The notes beneath the pieces are model-generated. The model was not told where the DNA came from, made no database searches, and saw only the letters and a program-made list of their open reading frames with translations. A stretch of 54,034 nucleotides of DNA from Peptacetobacter hominis (GTDB lineage: Bacteria; Bacillota; Clostridia; Peptostreptococcales; Peptostreptococcaceae), in assembly GCF_006861675.1 (NCBI RefSeq), contig NZ_SGJB01000020.1, positions 1 through 54,034 of the forward strand. The letters are read 5' to 3'. Shown here piece by piece: positions 8,407-17,753 of the stretch (its first letter is position 1; the number at the start of each line of letters is the position of its first letter). The position numbers and the translations under genes were made by a program.

Positions 8407-10248
8407 TTATTTATTTTGCATTTTTGCTGCTTGTCTTGCTTTATTGTACTGAAGTCTCTCATGTTCATTCAGAAATTTCTTTCTTAATCTTATAGCGTCA
8501 GGTGTTATTTCCACAAGTTCATCTTCTTCTATAAATTCAAGAGCTTCTTCAAGAGTAAATATTCTAGGTGGTGCAAGTTTTATTGCATCATCTGATCCTG
8601 AAGCACGAACGTTTGACATTTTCTTGTTCTTACAAGGGTTAACTGTCATATCTTCTTTTCTTGAGTTCATACCTATTATCATACCTTCGTATACATCTAC
8701 ACCTGGATCTACAAACATAGTCGCTCTTTCACTTAGTGCATTAAGTGCATACCCCATAGTTGTACCAGGTCCCTGAGATATAAGAACTCCATTTCCTCTT
8801 GAAGGTATTTCACCTTTAAATTCTTCAAATTTTTCAAATGATCTAACAAGAGTTCCTTCTCCTCTTGTTACGTTTATAAATTCACTTCTATATCCAAGAA
8901 GACCTCTTGTAGGTGCAAGGAACTCTATTTTAACATAGTCTCCTTCCATCTCCATAGATTCCATCATACCTTTTCTCATATTAAGTTCATTTATAACTGT
9001 TCCAGAATACACTTCAGGGCAGTTTACGATAACTCTTTCAATCGGTTCAAGAAGAGTTCCATTTTCATCTCTATGCATAAGAACCTCTGGTTTTGATACT
9101 CCAAGTTCATAACCTTCACGTCTCATATTCTCTATAAGTATAGAAAGATGAAGTTCTCCACGTCCAGAAACTTTATAACCATCAGTAGTATCTAAAGGCT
9201 CAACTCTAAGTCCTACGTTTACTTCAAGTTCTTTTTCAAGTCTTTCTTTAAGATGTCTTGTTGTAACAAATTTTCCACTTTTTCCTGCAAAAGGAGAATC
9301 ATTAACAAGGAAGTTCATAGATAGAGTAGGTTCTTCTATTTTTATCATCTCCATAGGCTGAGGATTGTCAGCAAGACATACAGTTTCTCCTATAGATATA
9401 TCTGGTATACCAGATATAACAACTATTTCTCCACTTCCAGCCTCATCAACTTCAACCTGTTTAAGTCCTTCATAAACAGTAAGTTTTCCTATTCTTCCTT
9501 TTCTAGGTTCATCTGATTCACCGCATATACAGATATTCTGACCAGGTTTAACTGTTCCTTTATATACTCTACCTATACCAAGTCTACCTATATAATCGTC
9601 ATATGCAAGAGAAGATATCTGAAGCTGTAAAGGTTCATCATCATAGTCAGGATAAGCTTCAACATGTTCAACTATAGTTTTAAATAGAGGAGAAAGGTCC
9701 TCACTTTCTTCATCCATATCAAGTTTGGCTATACCCTGCTTAGCGATACCATATATTATAGGGAATTCGCACTGCTCATCAGTTGCATTAAGATCCACGA
9801 ATAAATCGAATACTTCATCTACAACTTCTTCAGCTCTCTGGTCTTTTTTATCTATTTTATTTATGAACAGAATAGGTTTAAGTCCACATTCAAGAGATTT
9901 CTGAAGAACAAATCTTGTCTGAGGCATTGGCCCTTCACTTGCATCGACAAGAAGTATAACTGTATCAACAGTTTTCATTACACGCTCAACTTCAGAAGAG
10001 AAGTCTGAGTGCCCAGGTGTATCAACTATGTTTATTTTGTAATCACCATAGTTTATGGCACAGTTTTTAGAATATATTGTTATTCCTCTTTCCTGTTCAA
10101 GGTCGTTACTATCCATTACACGTTCTCTTACTGTTTCGTTTGCTCTGAATATTCCGCTCTGAGAAAGAAACGCATCTACAAGTGTAGATTTTCCGGCATC
10201 GACGTGTGCGATAACCGCGATATTAATAATTTTATGTTTATTTGACAT
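8407..10248 (-). CDS. typA: Ribosome-binding GTPase TypA/BipA
   Basis: A 613-residue translational GTPase. The G domain shows [15 protein letters not shown] (P-loop), RGITI, DTPGH and NKID. It is followed by EF-G-like domains II, III and V and the BipA-specific C-terminal domain ([23 protein letters not shown]). TypA helps 50S ribosome assembly and stress adaptation, especially in the cold. The start follows a GGGAG site. It is single, with its own terminator. Length and motifs are ordinary. Confidence 0.97.
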   Translation of the reverse strand: MSNKHKIINIAVIAHVDAGKSTLVDAFLSQSGIFRANETVRERVMDSNDLEQERGITIYSKNCAINYGDYKINIVDTPGHSDFSSEVERVMKTVDTVILLVDASEGPMPQTRFVLQKSLECGLKPILFINKIDKKDQRAEEVVDEVFDLFVDLNATDEQCEFPIIYGIAKQGIAKLDMDEESEDLSPLFKTIVEHVEAYPDYDDEPLQLQISSLAYDDYIGRLGIGRVYKGTVKPGQNICICGESDEPRKGRIGKLTVYEGLKQVEVDEAGSGEIVVISGIPDISIGETVCLADNPQPMEMIKIEEPTLSMNFLVNDSPFAGKSGKFVTTRHLKERLEKELEVNVGLRVEPLDTTDGYKVSGRGELHLSILIENMRREGYELGVSKPEVLMHRDENGTLLEPIERVIVNCPEVYSGTVINELNMRKGMMESMEMEGDYVKIEFLAPTRGLLGYRSEFINVTRGEGTLVRSFEKFEEFKGEIPSRGNGVLISQGPGTTMGYALNALSERATMFVDPGVDVYEGMIIGMNSRKEDMTVNPCKNKKMSNVRASGSDDAIKLAPPRIFTLEEALEFIEEDELVEITPDAIRLRKKFLNEHERLQYNKARQAAKMQNK

Positions 10249-10310
10249 AAATAATCTCCCTTCATTTTTCTAACTTATAAATTATATCACAATGATTTTA
10301 AGAGTACAAG

Positions 10311-10343
10311 AAAAGCAGGATTGCGGCAATTGCTTTCCTGCTT
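10311..10343 (-). terminator. Terminator of the Cof-type hydrolase gene
   Basis: AAGCAGGA (10313-10320) pairs with TCCTGCTT (10336-10343), and the inner TTGC/GCAA extends it. In the leftward transcript it is followed by UUUUCUU. Confidence 0.8.
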
Positions 10344-10369
10344 AAAAATTTATAAATTATAATTATATG

Positions 10370-11164
10370 TTAAATAAGTTTTAATCTCTTTAGGGCATGA
10401 TGAATACCATCATGATCATTATCTTCAGTATATGAAGTAATTATTTTTTTCATTCCATCTGGAGCATTTGACATAAGAAACGGTTTTTCTACATATTCAA
10501 GCATTTCAATATCGTTATAGTTATCACCAAATGCAATTGTATTTTCTTTTTTTATGTTCCAAATAGAGCATAGTTTGTCTATTGCTGTTGCTTTTGTTAT
10601 ACCTTTTTTCATAACTTCAATAAGTGTGTCAGAAGATTTTACAATTGAATGTTCAGAGAACCTATTTCTGAGAATAGTTACAAATTCATCTATATCAGAT
10701 GAATCGCATATGCATAGAATTTTGTTAACTATATCGGATTCTACAGAATTTATATCTCCCTCAGAAGATTGAGCATTTATTATACGTTCTTCATTTATTA
10801 TCCTTGGGTCTGACTTATCTTTTACGATCCATTGATTAAGGGAATATACTCCCCATGAAAGATCAAGATTTTCATTATTTAAAAAAGAAACTATTTCTAA
10901 AGCATCAGATTTTGAAAAACCTGTATTAAAAAGTATTTTCCTGTTTTTATCCATTATAAGAGCACCACCATAAGCTATTATGGGGCAATTGAATCCATAT
11001 TCATCAAGAATAGGGTATATGCCAGTAGGTCCTCTACCAGAAGTTATAACAAAAGGTATATTATTTTTTTCAAGTTTTTTTATTGCATCTAAAGTTAGCG
11101 GTGTTATATGTCTATTTGAATCTAAAAGTGTTCCATCTACATCGCTGAAAACTATTTTTGTCAT
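10370..11164 (-). CDS. Cof-type HAD-IIB phosphatase
   Basis: A 264-residue HAD-superfamily hydrolase. Motif I is FSDVDGTLLD, motif II TSGR, and motif IV GDNYNDIEMLEYV. A Cof-type IIB cap lies between motifs II and III. Such enzymes dephosphorylate sugar phosphates, flavin precursors or pyridoxal phosphate; substrate cannot be assigned. The start was set at the ATG of MTKIVFSD because TATTGGAGG lies just upstream; a longer frame to 11209 lacks a ribosome site. Single gene with its own terminator, divergent from the copper ATPase. Confidence 0.92.
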   Translation of the reverse strand: MTKIVFSDVDGTLLDSNRHITPLTLDAIKKLEKNNIPFVITSGRGPTGIYPILDEYGFNCPIIAYGGALIMDKNRKILFNTGFSKSDALEIVSFLNNENLDLSWGVYSLNQWIVKDKSDPRIINEERIINAQSSEGDINSVESDIVNKILCICDSSDIDEFVTILRNRFSEHSIVKSSDTLIEVMKKGITKATAIDKLCSIWNIKKENTIAFGDNYNDIEMLEYVEKPFLMSNAPDGMKKIITSYTEDNDHDGIHHALKRLKLI

Positions 11165-11237
11165 TATGATACCTCCAATATAGTAAATTTTTATAATATT
11201 ATAACACATATGATAAAAATTTATTAAAATAAAATGG

Positions 11238-11265
11238 TTGACTATATACCCGTAGGGGGTATAAT
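11238..11265 (+). promoter_or_regulatory. Copper ATPase promoter with a CsoR-type operator
   Basis: TTGACT (11238-11243), a 16-bp spacer and TATAAT (11260-11265) form the promoter. The spacer is filled by TATACCC-GTA-GGGGGTATA (11245-11263), the G/C-tract palindrome known for CsoR-family copper repressors. CsoR would block RNA polymerase until Cu(I) binds. No csoR gene is seen in the window, so the regulator must lie elsewhere. GC-rich tracts in such AT-rich DNA make chance occurrence unlikely. Confidence 0.85.
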
Positions 11266-11301
11266 AAAAATGTAATCAATTTTATGAAAGGACGAAAAGA
11301 T

Positions 11302-14106
11302 ATGAAAAGTTTAGATAAAATAGAATTCACAATAGAAGGAATGAACTGAGGAAGTTGTGCCAATAAGGCAAAAAACGCTTTGGAAAGTGTTGAAGGAATA
11401 GAAAGTGCAGATGTATCACTTTCAGAAAAAAGAGCAGTTGTAGTATACGACAAGGATATAGCAAGTAAAGAAGATATGAAAAAAGCACTTGAGGAAAAGA
11501 ATCTTGAGGCTATATTTGATGATAAAAAATTGGAGACAATAGAATTCACAGTAGAGGGAATGAACTGAGGAAGTTGTGCCAATAAGGCAAAAAACGCTTT
11601 GGAAAGCGTTGAAGGAATAGAAAGTGCAGATGTATCACTTTCAGAAAAAAGAGCAGTTGTAGTATACGACAAGGATATAGCAAGTAAAGAAGATATGAAA
11701 AAAGCACTTGAGGAAAAGAATCTCGAAGCGATATTTGATAAAGACACTTTTGAAAAAGAGATTTTAGAGGAAAATAATGAAATAAATGAAATTGATGATA
11801 CAGCAGATAAAAAAGTAAAAGTATATGACGGTGAAATAAAAGAAATAAGATTTCCAATAAAAGGAATGCACTGTGCAGCATGTGCGCAGGGAGCAGAAAA
11901 AGCTATAAAAGCTATGGACGGTGTAATAGAGGCAAATGTAAATATAGCAACTGAAAAAGCATATGTAAAATACTATACAGATGTAGTTGATGTTGAAAAT
12001 TTCAGAGAAGCTGTAAGTAGCAAAGGCTTTGAAGCAGTTATAATAGAGGATGATAAAAAGATAAAAAGTTACGATCCGGTTGAAGAAAAGGAAATTGAAA
12101 TGCACAATATGTTTATAAAATTTATAATTACAATGTGTTTTGCAATACCACTTTTCTATATAGCTATGGGTCCGATGGTTCCGGCACCTATAGGTCCACT
12201 TCCAGTACCGAGCATAATAAGCCCAGATGCGAATCTCTTAAATTATGCGGTTATTCAGATGATTCTTGTAATACCTATAATGATTGTGGGCAGACATTTC
12301 TATATAAACGGATTTAAGGCAATATTCACAGGAAGTCCAAATATGGATACTCTTGTTGCAATAGGAACACTTGCAGCATTTGTATATAGTACATATACTA
12401 CATACGAAATAGCAGCGGGTACAATTGTACATTCACATCATCACCAACTTTATTTTGAAAGTGCAGGTATAATAATAGCACTTATATCACTTGGAAAATA
12501 TTTTGAAGCAAAATCAAAAGGAAAAACTTCTGAGGCTATAAAAAAACTTATAGGTCTTCAGCCTAATACTGCCACTATCGAAACAGAAAATGGAGAAAAA
12601 GAAATAGAAATAGATGACTTAAAAGTTGGAGATATAGTAATTGTAAAACCTGGAGATAAAATACCAGCAGATGGAGAAGTGATATTCGGAAATACATTTG
12701 TAGATGAGTCTATGCTTACAGGAGAGAGCATACCTATCGAAAAAAAATCTGGGGATTTAGTAACAGGTGCTTCTGTAAATGGAAACGGTATGGTAAAAGT
12801 AAAAGTTCAGCATACCGGAGAAAATACAGTTCTTGCCAATATAATAAGACTTGTGGAAGATGCTCAGTCAAGAAAAGCTCCTATTGCAAAACTTGCAGAT
12901 ACTGTTGCAGGATACTTTGTTCCAGCAGTAATATCAGTTGCTGTAGTTTCTTCAATTCTTTGGTATTTTGTGGGAAACAAAGACATAGTTTTCTCTCTAA
13001 CAATATTTATAGCAGTTCTAGTTATAGCATGTCCATGTGCTTTAGGTCTTGCAACTCCGACAGCGATAATGGCAGGAACAGGAAAAGGAGCAGAGAATGG
13101 AATACTTATAAAAGGTGGAGATTCTCTTGAGTCTGCGCATAAAATAGATACAGTTGTATTCGACAAAACAGGAACTATAACAGAAGGAAAGCCTACTGTT
13201 ACAGATATATGTGTTTCTAGTGGTTCTGACTTTAACGAAAATGATATAATGCGTTTTGCTGCATCAGCAGAAAAGGGATCAGAGCATCCTCTGGGAAGCG
13301 CTATAGTTGAGTTTGCAGAAAAAAAAGAACTCGGATTTGCATCTACGGAAAAATTTGAAAATATACCAGGTAAGGGTATAAAAGTAGTAATAGAGAATAA
13401 ACATATGGTTATAGGAAATAAAAAACTTATGGACCTTGAAAATATAAATATATCTGATATGTCAGATGAAGAGGCAAAAATTTCATCTCAGGGAAAAACT
13501 CCTGTATATATAGCTATAGACAACAGTCTTTCAGCTATAATAGGTGTGGCTGATGTAGTAAAAGAGAGCAGTAAAAAAGCTGTAGAGTATCTACATAGTA
13601 TGAATATAAAAACAGTTATGCTTACAGGGGATAATAAAAGAACGGCAGATGCAATAGCAAAATCAGTTGGAATAGACGATGTAATATCAGAAGTTCTTCC
13701 AGATGAAAAAGCAGCTGTTGTAGAAAAACTTCAGAATGAAGGTAGATTCGTAGCTATGGTTGGAGATGGAATAAATGATGCTCCAGCCCTTGTAAAAGCT
13801 GATATAGGTATAGCTATTGGAAATGGTACAGATATAGCTATAGAATCAGCTGACATAGTGCTTATAAAAAATTCTATAATGGATGTTCCGAAGGCTATAA
13901 AACTCAGCAGAGAAACCATAAAAAATATAAAACAGAATCTATTTTGGGCTTTTGGATATAATACAATAGGAATTCCTGTAGCTGCTGGTCTATTATATTT
14001 ATTCGGTGGACCACTTTTAAATCCAATGATAGCTGCAGCTGCAATGAGCTTAAGTTCTATATCAGTTGTAAGTAATGCATTAAGACTTAGAAGAATAAAA
14101 CTATAA
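11302..14106 (+). CDS. copA: Copper P1B-ATPase with two selenocysteine HMA domains
   Basis: A 934-codon frame if two in-frame TGA codons (11347-11349 and 11566-11568) are read as Sec. Domains in order: HMA1 with U16-G-S-C19, HMA2 with U89-G-S-C92, HMA3 with ordinary C191-A-A-C194, then the P1B-1 ATPase core with TGES, the membrane metal site C577-P-C579, D621-KTGT phosphorylation motif and [10 protein letters not shown]. It should pump Cu(I) out of the cell, consistent with the CsoR-type operator upstream. The start ATG follows GAAAGGACG. Reading without the first TGAs would force a start at 11599 inside HMA2, with no ribosome site, and would lose HMA1. HMA1 and HMA2 are a recent duplication whose differences are nearly all synonymous, so both are under selection. 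The alternative of two nonsense mutations at the same Cys position is unlikely. Confidence 0.85.
11319..11520 (+). repeat. Direct repeat copy 1 (Sec-HMA1 coding)
   Basis: A 202-bp unit repeated at 11538-11739 with a 219-bp (73-codon) period. Six differences were counted by eye; five are synonymous and one changes Ile to Val. The repeat covers the whole first HMA domain. Confidence 0.95.
11374..11391 (+). promoter_or_regulatory. Candidate SECIS hairpin for Sec16 of the copper ATPase
   Basis: AACGCTT (11374-11380), loop TGGA, AAGTGTT (11385-11391): seven pairs with one G-U. The loop begins 32 nt after the TGA and contains GG, within the usual range for bacterial SECIS elements. A second small stem, GCC-AATAA-GGC, lies between it and the TGA. 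Confidence 0.55.
11538..11739 (+). repeat. Direct repeat copy 2 (Sec-HMA2 coding)
   Basis: Second copy of the 202-bp unit, about 97 percent identical to 11319-11520 and in the same reading frame. It could recombine with copy 1 to change the number of Sec-HMA domains. Confidence 0.95.
11593..11610 (+). promoter_or_regulatory. Candidate SECIS hairpin for Sec89 of the copper ATPase
   Basis: AACGCTT (11593-11599), loop TGGA, AAGCGTT (11604-11610): seven Watson-Crick pairs. The single base that differs from the first copy changes a G-U to a G-C pair, so the stem is kept. Confidence 0.55.
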
Positions 14107-14183
14107 AAATCAAACTAATTACAATAATATATTCTATGTGATATAATAAATTAAATATATGAAGAGATAGAGGTGAAGTAAAT

Positions 14184-14567
14184 ATGTTCATTAAATTTGA
14201 AGATATCTCTGATGAGGTTCTTATAGATTGCAGAACCAAAGAAGAATTTGCGGAAATGCCTCTATTTGATAAAAATATACCTATAATAGATAAAAAAACA
14301 CACAATATGATAAAGAGATTTTATCCATGTGCATTATTTGTTATTTTATTTTCTCTTATAAAAAATAAGGATTCTATAAGAAAAAAAATATTGGAGTATT
14401 CAGTACAAGGAGAAAAGAAGGTTGTATTTGGATGTTCCAGAGGAAGACTAAGAAGTCCGATAATGTGTTTATATGCAAGATATATTGGTGTTGAATCAGT
14501 TGTTCTAAGTAAAGGAATAAAAAGATTTTTTAAAACTTCTTCACAAAAGAATAATATATTAGAATAA
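14184..14567 (+). CDS. Stand-alone rhodanese domain, SelU N-terminus-like
   Basis: A 127-residue protein with LIDCRTKEEF near residue 13 and the loop C84-S-R-G-R-L-R-S, which matches the CxxGxxRS-type active site of the rhodanese half of tRNA 2-selenouridine synthase (SelU/MnmH, YbbB). After this loop comes ARYIGVESVVLSKGIKRF, similar to the end of that domain. The P-loop C-terminal half of MnmH is absent, as in organisms where the enzyme is split. It lies 77 bases after the copper ATPase with its own GAGGTG site. Family assignment is moderate: it may be another persulfide or selenium carrier. No C-terminal partner is in the window. Confidence 0.55.
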   Translation: MFIKFEDISDEVLIDCRTKEEFAEMPLFDKNIPIIDKKTHNMIKRFYPCALFVILFSLIKNKDSIRKKILEYSVQGEKKVVFGCSRGRLRSPIMCLYARYIGVESVVLSKGIKRFFKTSSQKNNILE

Positions 14568-14601
14568 TAATAAGCGTTCAGTTTTACTGAGCGCTTATTA
14601 T
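14567..14601 (+). terminator. Terminator after the rhodanese gene
   Basis: TAATAAGCGTTCAG pairs with CTGAGCGCTTATTA (14587-14600) with one mismatch and loop TTTTA, followed by T-rich sequence. Confidence 0.75.
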
Positions 14602-14682
14602 GTTGATGCGTATAAATCTAAAACAGTTCTTCATAGATTATTTATATATTTTTGATTTTATAGTACAATAATTTCAATAAAC

Positions 14683-14717
14683 TTAAGTTTGAGTTAAGAT
14701 TTTAGTGATAATATAAT
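14683..14717 (+). promoter_or_regulatory. Promoter with OmpR-type direct repeats
   Basis: TTAAG occurs at 14683-14687 and 14694-14698, an 11-bp period, just upstream of TATAAT (14712-14717). Direct half-sites one helical turn apart at the -35 position are typical of OmpR/PhoB-class activated promoters, so the regulator gene that follows may be autoregulated. Confidence 0.5.
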
Positions 14718-14756
14718 AATGTAAAATAAAAGCTTATTTTGAGAGGAGAGATATTT

Positions 14757-15425
14757 ATGAATTCTTCAATACTTGTTGTGGAAGATGATTCGAATATACA
14801 GGAATTAATAATAGAATTTTTAACAGCAGAGGGATATGATGTTGACTCTGCAAATGATGGAGTAGAGGGAATACAGAAATTTAAAGAAAATCATTATGAT
14901 CTTATAATACTTGATATAATGATGCCAAATCTTGATGGATATGGTGTATGCAAGATGATAAGGCAGACATCTAGTGTACCAATTATTTTCCTGACAGCAC
15001 TTGATCAGGAAATAGATCAGGTAAAAGGATTCGAAATAGAGTGTGATGATTATATAACTAAACCTTTTTCATTCAATCTTCTTGTTAAAAGAGTTGAAGC
15101 TATACTTAGAAGAAGTAGTAGAACAATAGGAGACAATTTTATTGTATTTGAAAAACTGAAATTAAATCTTGATACATATTCAGCTGAAATAGAGGGTGAA
15201 ACAATAGAGTTGACTCTGAAAGAATTCAATATTCTTAAAGAGCTTATTGAAAAATATCCTCAGGTTATAACAAGAGAAAGTCTTTTAGATAGTATATGGG
15301 GATATGATTATTATGGAGATACCAGAATAGTCGATGCACATATCAAAAATATAAGAAAAAAAATAACAATACCATATATAAAAACAGTGAAAGGGATAGG
15401 ATATACTCTTGATAAAAATATATAA
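14757..15425 (+). CDS. OmpR/PhoB-family response regulator
   Basis: A 222-residue regulator with a receiver domain (ILVVEDDSN, phosphoacceptor Asp in LIILDIMMPNLDGYG, KPF switch) and a winged-helix domain ending in TVKGIGYTL. The ATG at 14757 was chosen because GAGAGGAGAG lies just upstream; a TTG at 14739 would place that site inside the gene. Its 3' end overlaps the sensor kinase gene by 17 bases. Two direct TTAAG repeats lie in the promoter. Targets are unknown; the ThiY/ThiZ-like importer downstream is a candidate by proximity only. Confidence 0.93.
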   Translation: MNSSILVVEDDSNIQELIIEFLTAEGYDVDSANDGVEGIQKFKENHYDLIILDIMMPNLDGYGVCKMIRQTSSVPIIFLTALDQEIDQVKGFEIECDDYITKPFSFNLLVKRVEAILRRSSRTIGDNFIVFEKLKLNLDTYSAEIEGETIELTLKEFNILKELIEKYPQVITRESLLDSIWGYDYYGDTRIVDAHIKNIRKKITIPYIKTVKGIGYTLDKNI

Positions 15426-16674
15426 AAAATGGGAAAATCTCAATATAAAATATAAATTATTTTCTATAACAACAGCTCTTCTTGTAGCCTTGGCACTTGG
15501 TATATATGGAATGATATATTTCTTTCTTCCCAAATATTATCATGAATATAAGATAGAAGAGCTTGAAAAAAGTGTTAATGAAGTTGTAAATACAGCAAAG
15601 AATAACACGCTTAGTAATCTTGAAGAAACATTATATAATATGGCCAAAGAGCAGAACCTGGCTATATTGCTTAGAGACCAGGATGGAAATGTAATCTATG
15701 GAAAAAACGAAGTTATATTCCTGAGATACGGTAAGTATATATTAAATAGTATAAATAACGAGTATAGAATAGAGACAGAAATAAAAACCGCTGACACAGA
15801 TAATGTATATACCCTTGATATACTTATGCCTCTGCAGCCTGTTGATGAGGCAAACATAGTAATCAGAAGAATGGTTCCATTTACACTTATATTTGCAGTT
15901 ATTATAGGAATAATCGGTGCATTTATATACTCTAATGTTATAACAAAACCCCTGATAAGTATTATAGAAAAGGAAAGGCAGGAAGAAGAAAATAGAAAGG
16001 AATTTATTGCTACTATATCCCATGAACTTAAAACTCCGATAACAATTATAAGTGGTCAACTTGAGGGGATGATGTACAATATAGGAAAATATAAGGATAG
16101 AGAATTGTATCTGAGAAAATCATATGAAACAACACACGAACTTAGAAAATTAGTAAATGAGATGGTACAGATTTCTAAAAGTGATGTTATATCAAGTTCT
16201 TTTGATTTTAAAGAAGTAAGACTGTACGATATTATAAAAGATATAATAGACAGACAGGAATTTCTGCTTGAAGAAAAAAAACTTAATGTAAGTATAACCG
16301 TTAATAAAAGAGCATTTGTATTTGCTGATGAAGATAAATTCGGTAAAGCCTTATATAATATAATAAATAATGCTATAAAATATAGTCCAGAAGGAGAAAA
16401 TATAAATATAAAATTAATTGAAAGAGGTTTTAGAGCATCAATATTAGATATAGAAAATACAGGTGTAACAATAGATGAAACCGAGATAAAAGGCGTTTTT
16501 ACACCTTTTTACAGAGGAGAAAAATCAAGATCGAGAAAAACTGGTGGAAGTGGATTGGGATTATATCTTACAGCACAAATTCTTAAAAAACATGGATTTG
16601 AATATAAGATGATAAATAGAGAAAATGCTGTAGCATTCATAATTGAGATGAAAGGGATAAAATCTCATAAATAA
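15409..16674 (+). CDS. Sensor histidine kinase of the two-component pair
   Basis: A 421-residue membrane kinase. One helix near residues 17-36, an outside sensor of about 120 residues, a second helix near 160-185, then the H-box ATISHELKTPITI, N-box NIINNAIKYSPEG and G-boxes (GGSGLGLYL). Translation appears to begin at a TTG at 15409 that overlaps the end of the regulator gene, with AGGATA upstream; no ATG exists near it. Coupled translation with the regulator is likely. The ligand cannot be assigned. Confidence 0.92.
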   Translation: MIKIYKKWENLNIKYKLFSITTALLVALALGIYGMIYFFLPKYYHEYKIEELEKSVNEVVNTAKNNTLSNLEETLYNMAKEQNLAILLRDQDGNVIYGKNEVIFLRYGKYILNSINNEYRIETEIKTADTDNVYTLDILMPLQPVDEANIVIRRMVPFTLIFAVIIGIIGAFIYSNVITKPLISIIEKERQEEENRKEFIATISHELKTPITIISGQLEGMMYNIGKYKDRELYLRKSYETTHELRKLVNEMVQISKSDVISSSFDFKEVRLYDIIKDIIDRQEFLLEEKKLNVSITVNKRAFVFADEDKFGKALYNIINNAIKYSPEGENINIKLIERGFRASILDIENTGVTIDETEIKGVFTPFYRGEKSRSRKTGGSGLGLYLTAQILKKHGFEYKMINRENAVAFIIEMKGIKSHK

Positions 16675-16741
16675 TAATATTCATATAAACTTCTCTTTTG
16701 TAGTATAATAAAACATATACTATATTTTAGGAGGATGTTAA

Positions 16742-17743
16742 ATGAAAGCAAAAAAGATATTATCAGTTTTCACAGCTAGTATTCTAGCTTTATCTCTTAT
16801 GTCTGGATGTTCTAAAAGTAAAGAAACATCTGAAAACGGTGATGCCGATGTAACAGTTGTTTTAGATTGGACTCCAAATACAAACCATACAGGACTTTAT
16901 GTGGCTCTTGAAAATGGATATTATAAAGAACAGGGACTGAATGTTGAAATAATTCAGCCGCCTGAAGGTGGTGCTGCAAGCCTTGTAGCATCTGGGAAAG
17001 CAGATTTTGGGGTATCTTATCAGGAAGAAGTTACCTATGCAAAAACAAGTGATGAGCCACTTCCAATAAAAGCCGTTGCAGCGCTTATACAGCATAATAC
17101 TTCTGGTTTTGCATCTCCAAAAGAAAAAAATATAAAAACACCTAAGGATTTTGAAGGAAAAATCTACGGTGGATGGGGTGCTGAATCAGAAAGTGCAGCT
17201 CTTAAAGCAGCTATGGAAAATGCTGGTGCAGATTTCAGTAAACTTACAGTTGCAGATATAGGTCAGGATGACTTCTTTACAGCAACAACTACAAATGTAG
17301 ATTTCACATGGATATATGAGGGCTGGGATGTTGTTCAGGCTAAACTTAAAAATTTTGATATAAACTTTATACCAGTAAGAGATCTTGATGAAAGACTTGA
17401 CTACTATACTCCATTATTAATTTCAAATGAAACTCTTCTTGATGAAAATCCAGAAATGGTAAAAAAATTCCTTAAAGCTACGGCTCAGGGATATGAGTAT
17501 GCTATAGAAAATCCAGAGGAAGCAGCAAAAATACTTGTGAAAAATGCACCTGAAATAGATGAAAAACTTGCTGTTGAAAGTCAGAAATATCTAGCAGATA
17601 AATATATAGATGATGCTCCAAGATGGGGTGAAATGAAGGATGAGGTATGGAATAACTATACAGAATTTCTAAAAGAATATAAACTTATAGACAAGGATCT
17701 TTTACCTGAAGATGCTTATACAAATGAATTTCTTCCGCAGTAA
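16742..17743 (+). CDS. ThiY/NMT1-type substrate-binding lipoprotein
   Basis: A 333-residue exported lipoprotein with signal peptide and lipobox LMSGC. The mature part begins [19 protein letters not shown], the mark of the THI5/NMT1 family that binds thiamine pyrimidine precursors such as N-formyl-aminopyrimidine. [19 protein letters not shown] follows. It sits behind a strong AGGAGG site and is 10 bases from an ABC ATPase gene. No TPP riboswitch fits in the 67-base gap upstream. Substrate is inferred from family only: a thiamine precursor, or another N-heterocycle. Confidence 0.85.
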   Translation: MKAKKILSVFTASILALSLMSGCSKSKETSENGDADVTVVLDWTPNTNHTGLYVALENGYYKEQGLNVEIIQPPEGGAASLVASGKADFGVSYQEEVTYAKTSDEPLPIKAVAALIQHNTSGFASPKEKNIKTPKDFEGKIYGGWGAESESAALKAAMENAGADFSKLTVADIGQDDFFTATTTNVDFTWIYEGWDVVQAKLKNFDINFIPVRDLDERLDYYTPLLISNETLLDENPEMVKKFLKATAQGYEYAIENPEEAAKILVKNAPEIDEKLAVESQKYLADKYIDDAPRWGEMKDEVWNNYTEFLKEYKLIDKDLLPEDAYTNEFLPQ

Positions 17744-17753
17744 GGAGGTCTAG

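Noticed and set aside
11199..12432. Long open frames on the minus strand opposite the copper ATPase
   Set aside because: They mirror the repeat and codon bias of the real gene, have low-complexity Ser/Phe/Tyr-rich products and lack ribosome sites.
11302..14106. TGA read as tryptophan (alternative genetic code) to explain the in-frame TGAs
   Set aside because: Trp is encoded by TGG throughout the window, and TGA works as a normal stop, for example at the ends of thrC (ATGA overlap with thrB), the Bce regulator and ATPase 2.
16675..16741. TPP riboswitch before the ThiY-like gene
   Set aside because: The gap is only 67 bases and none of the conserved THI-box motifs is visible.
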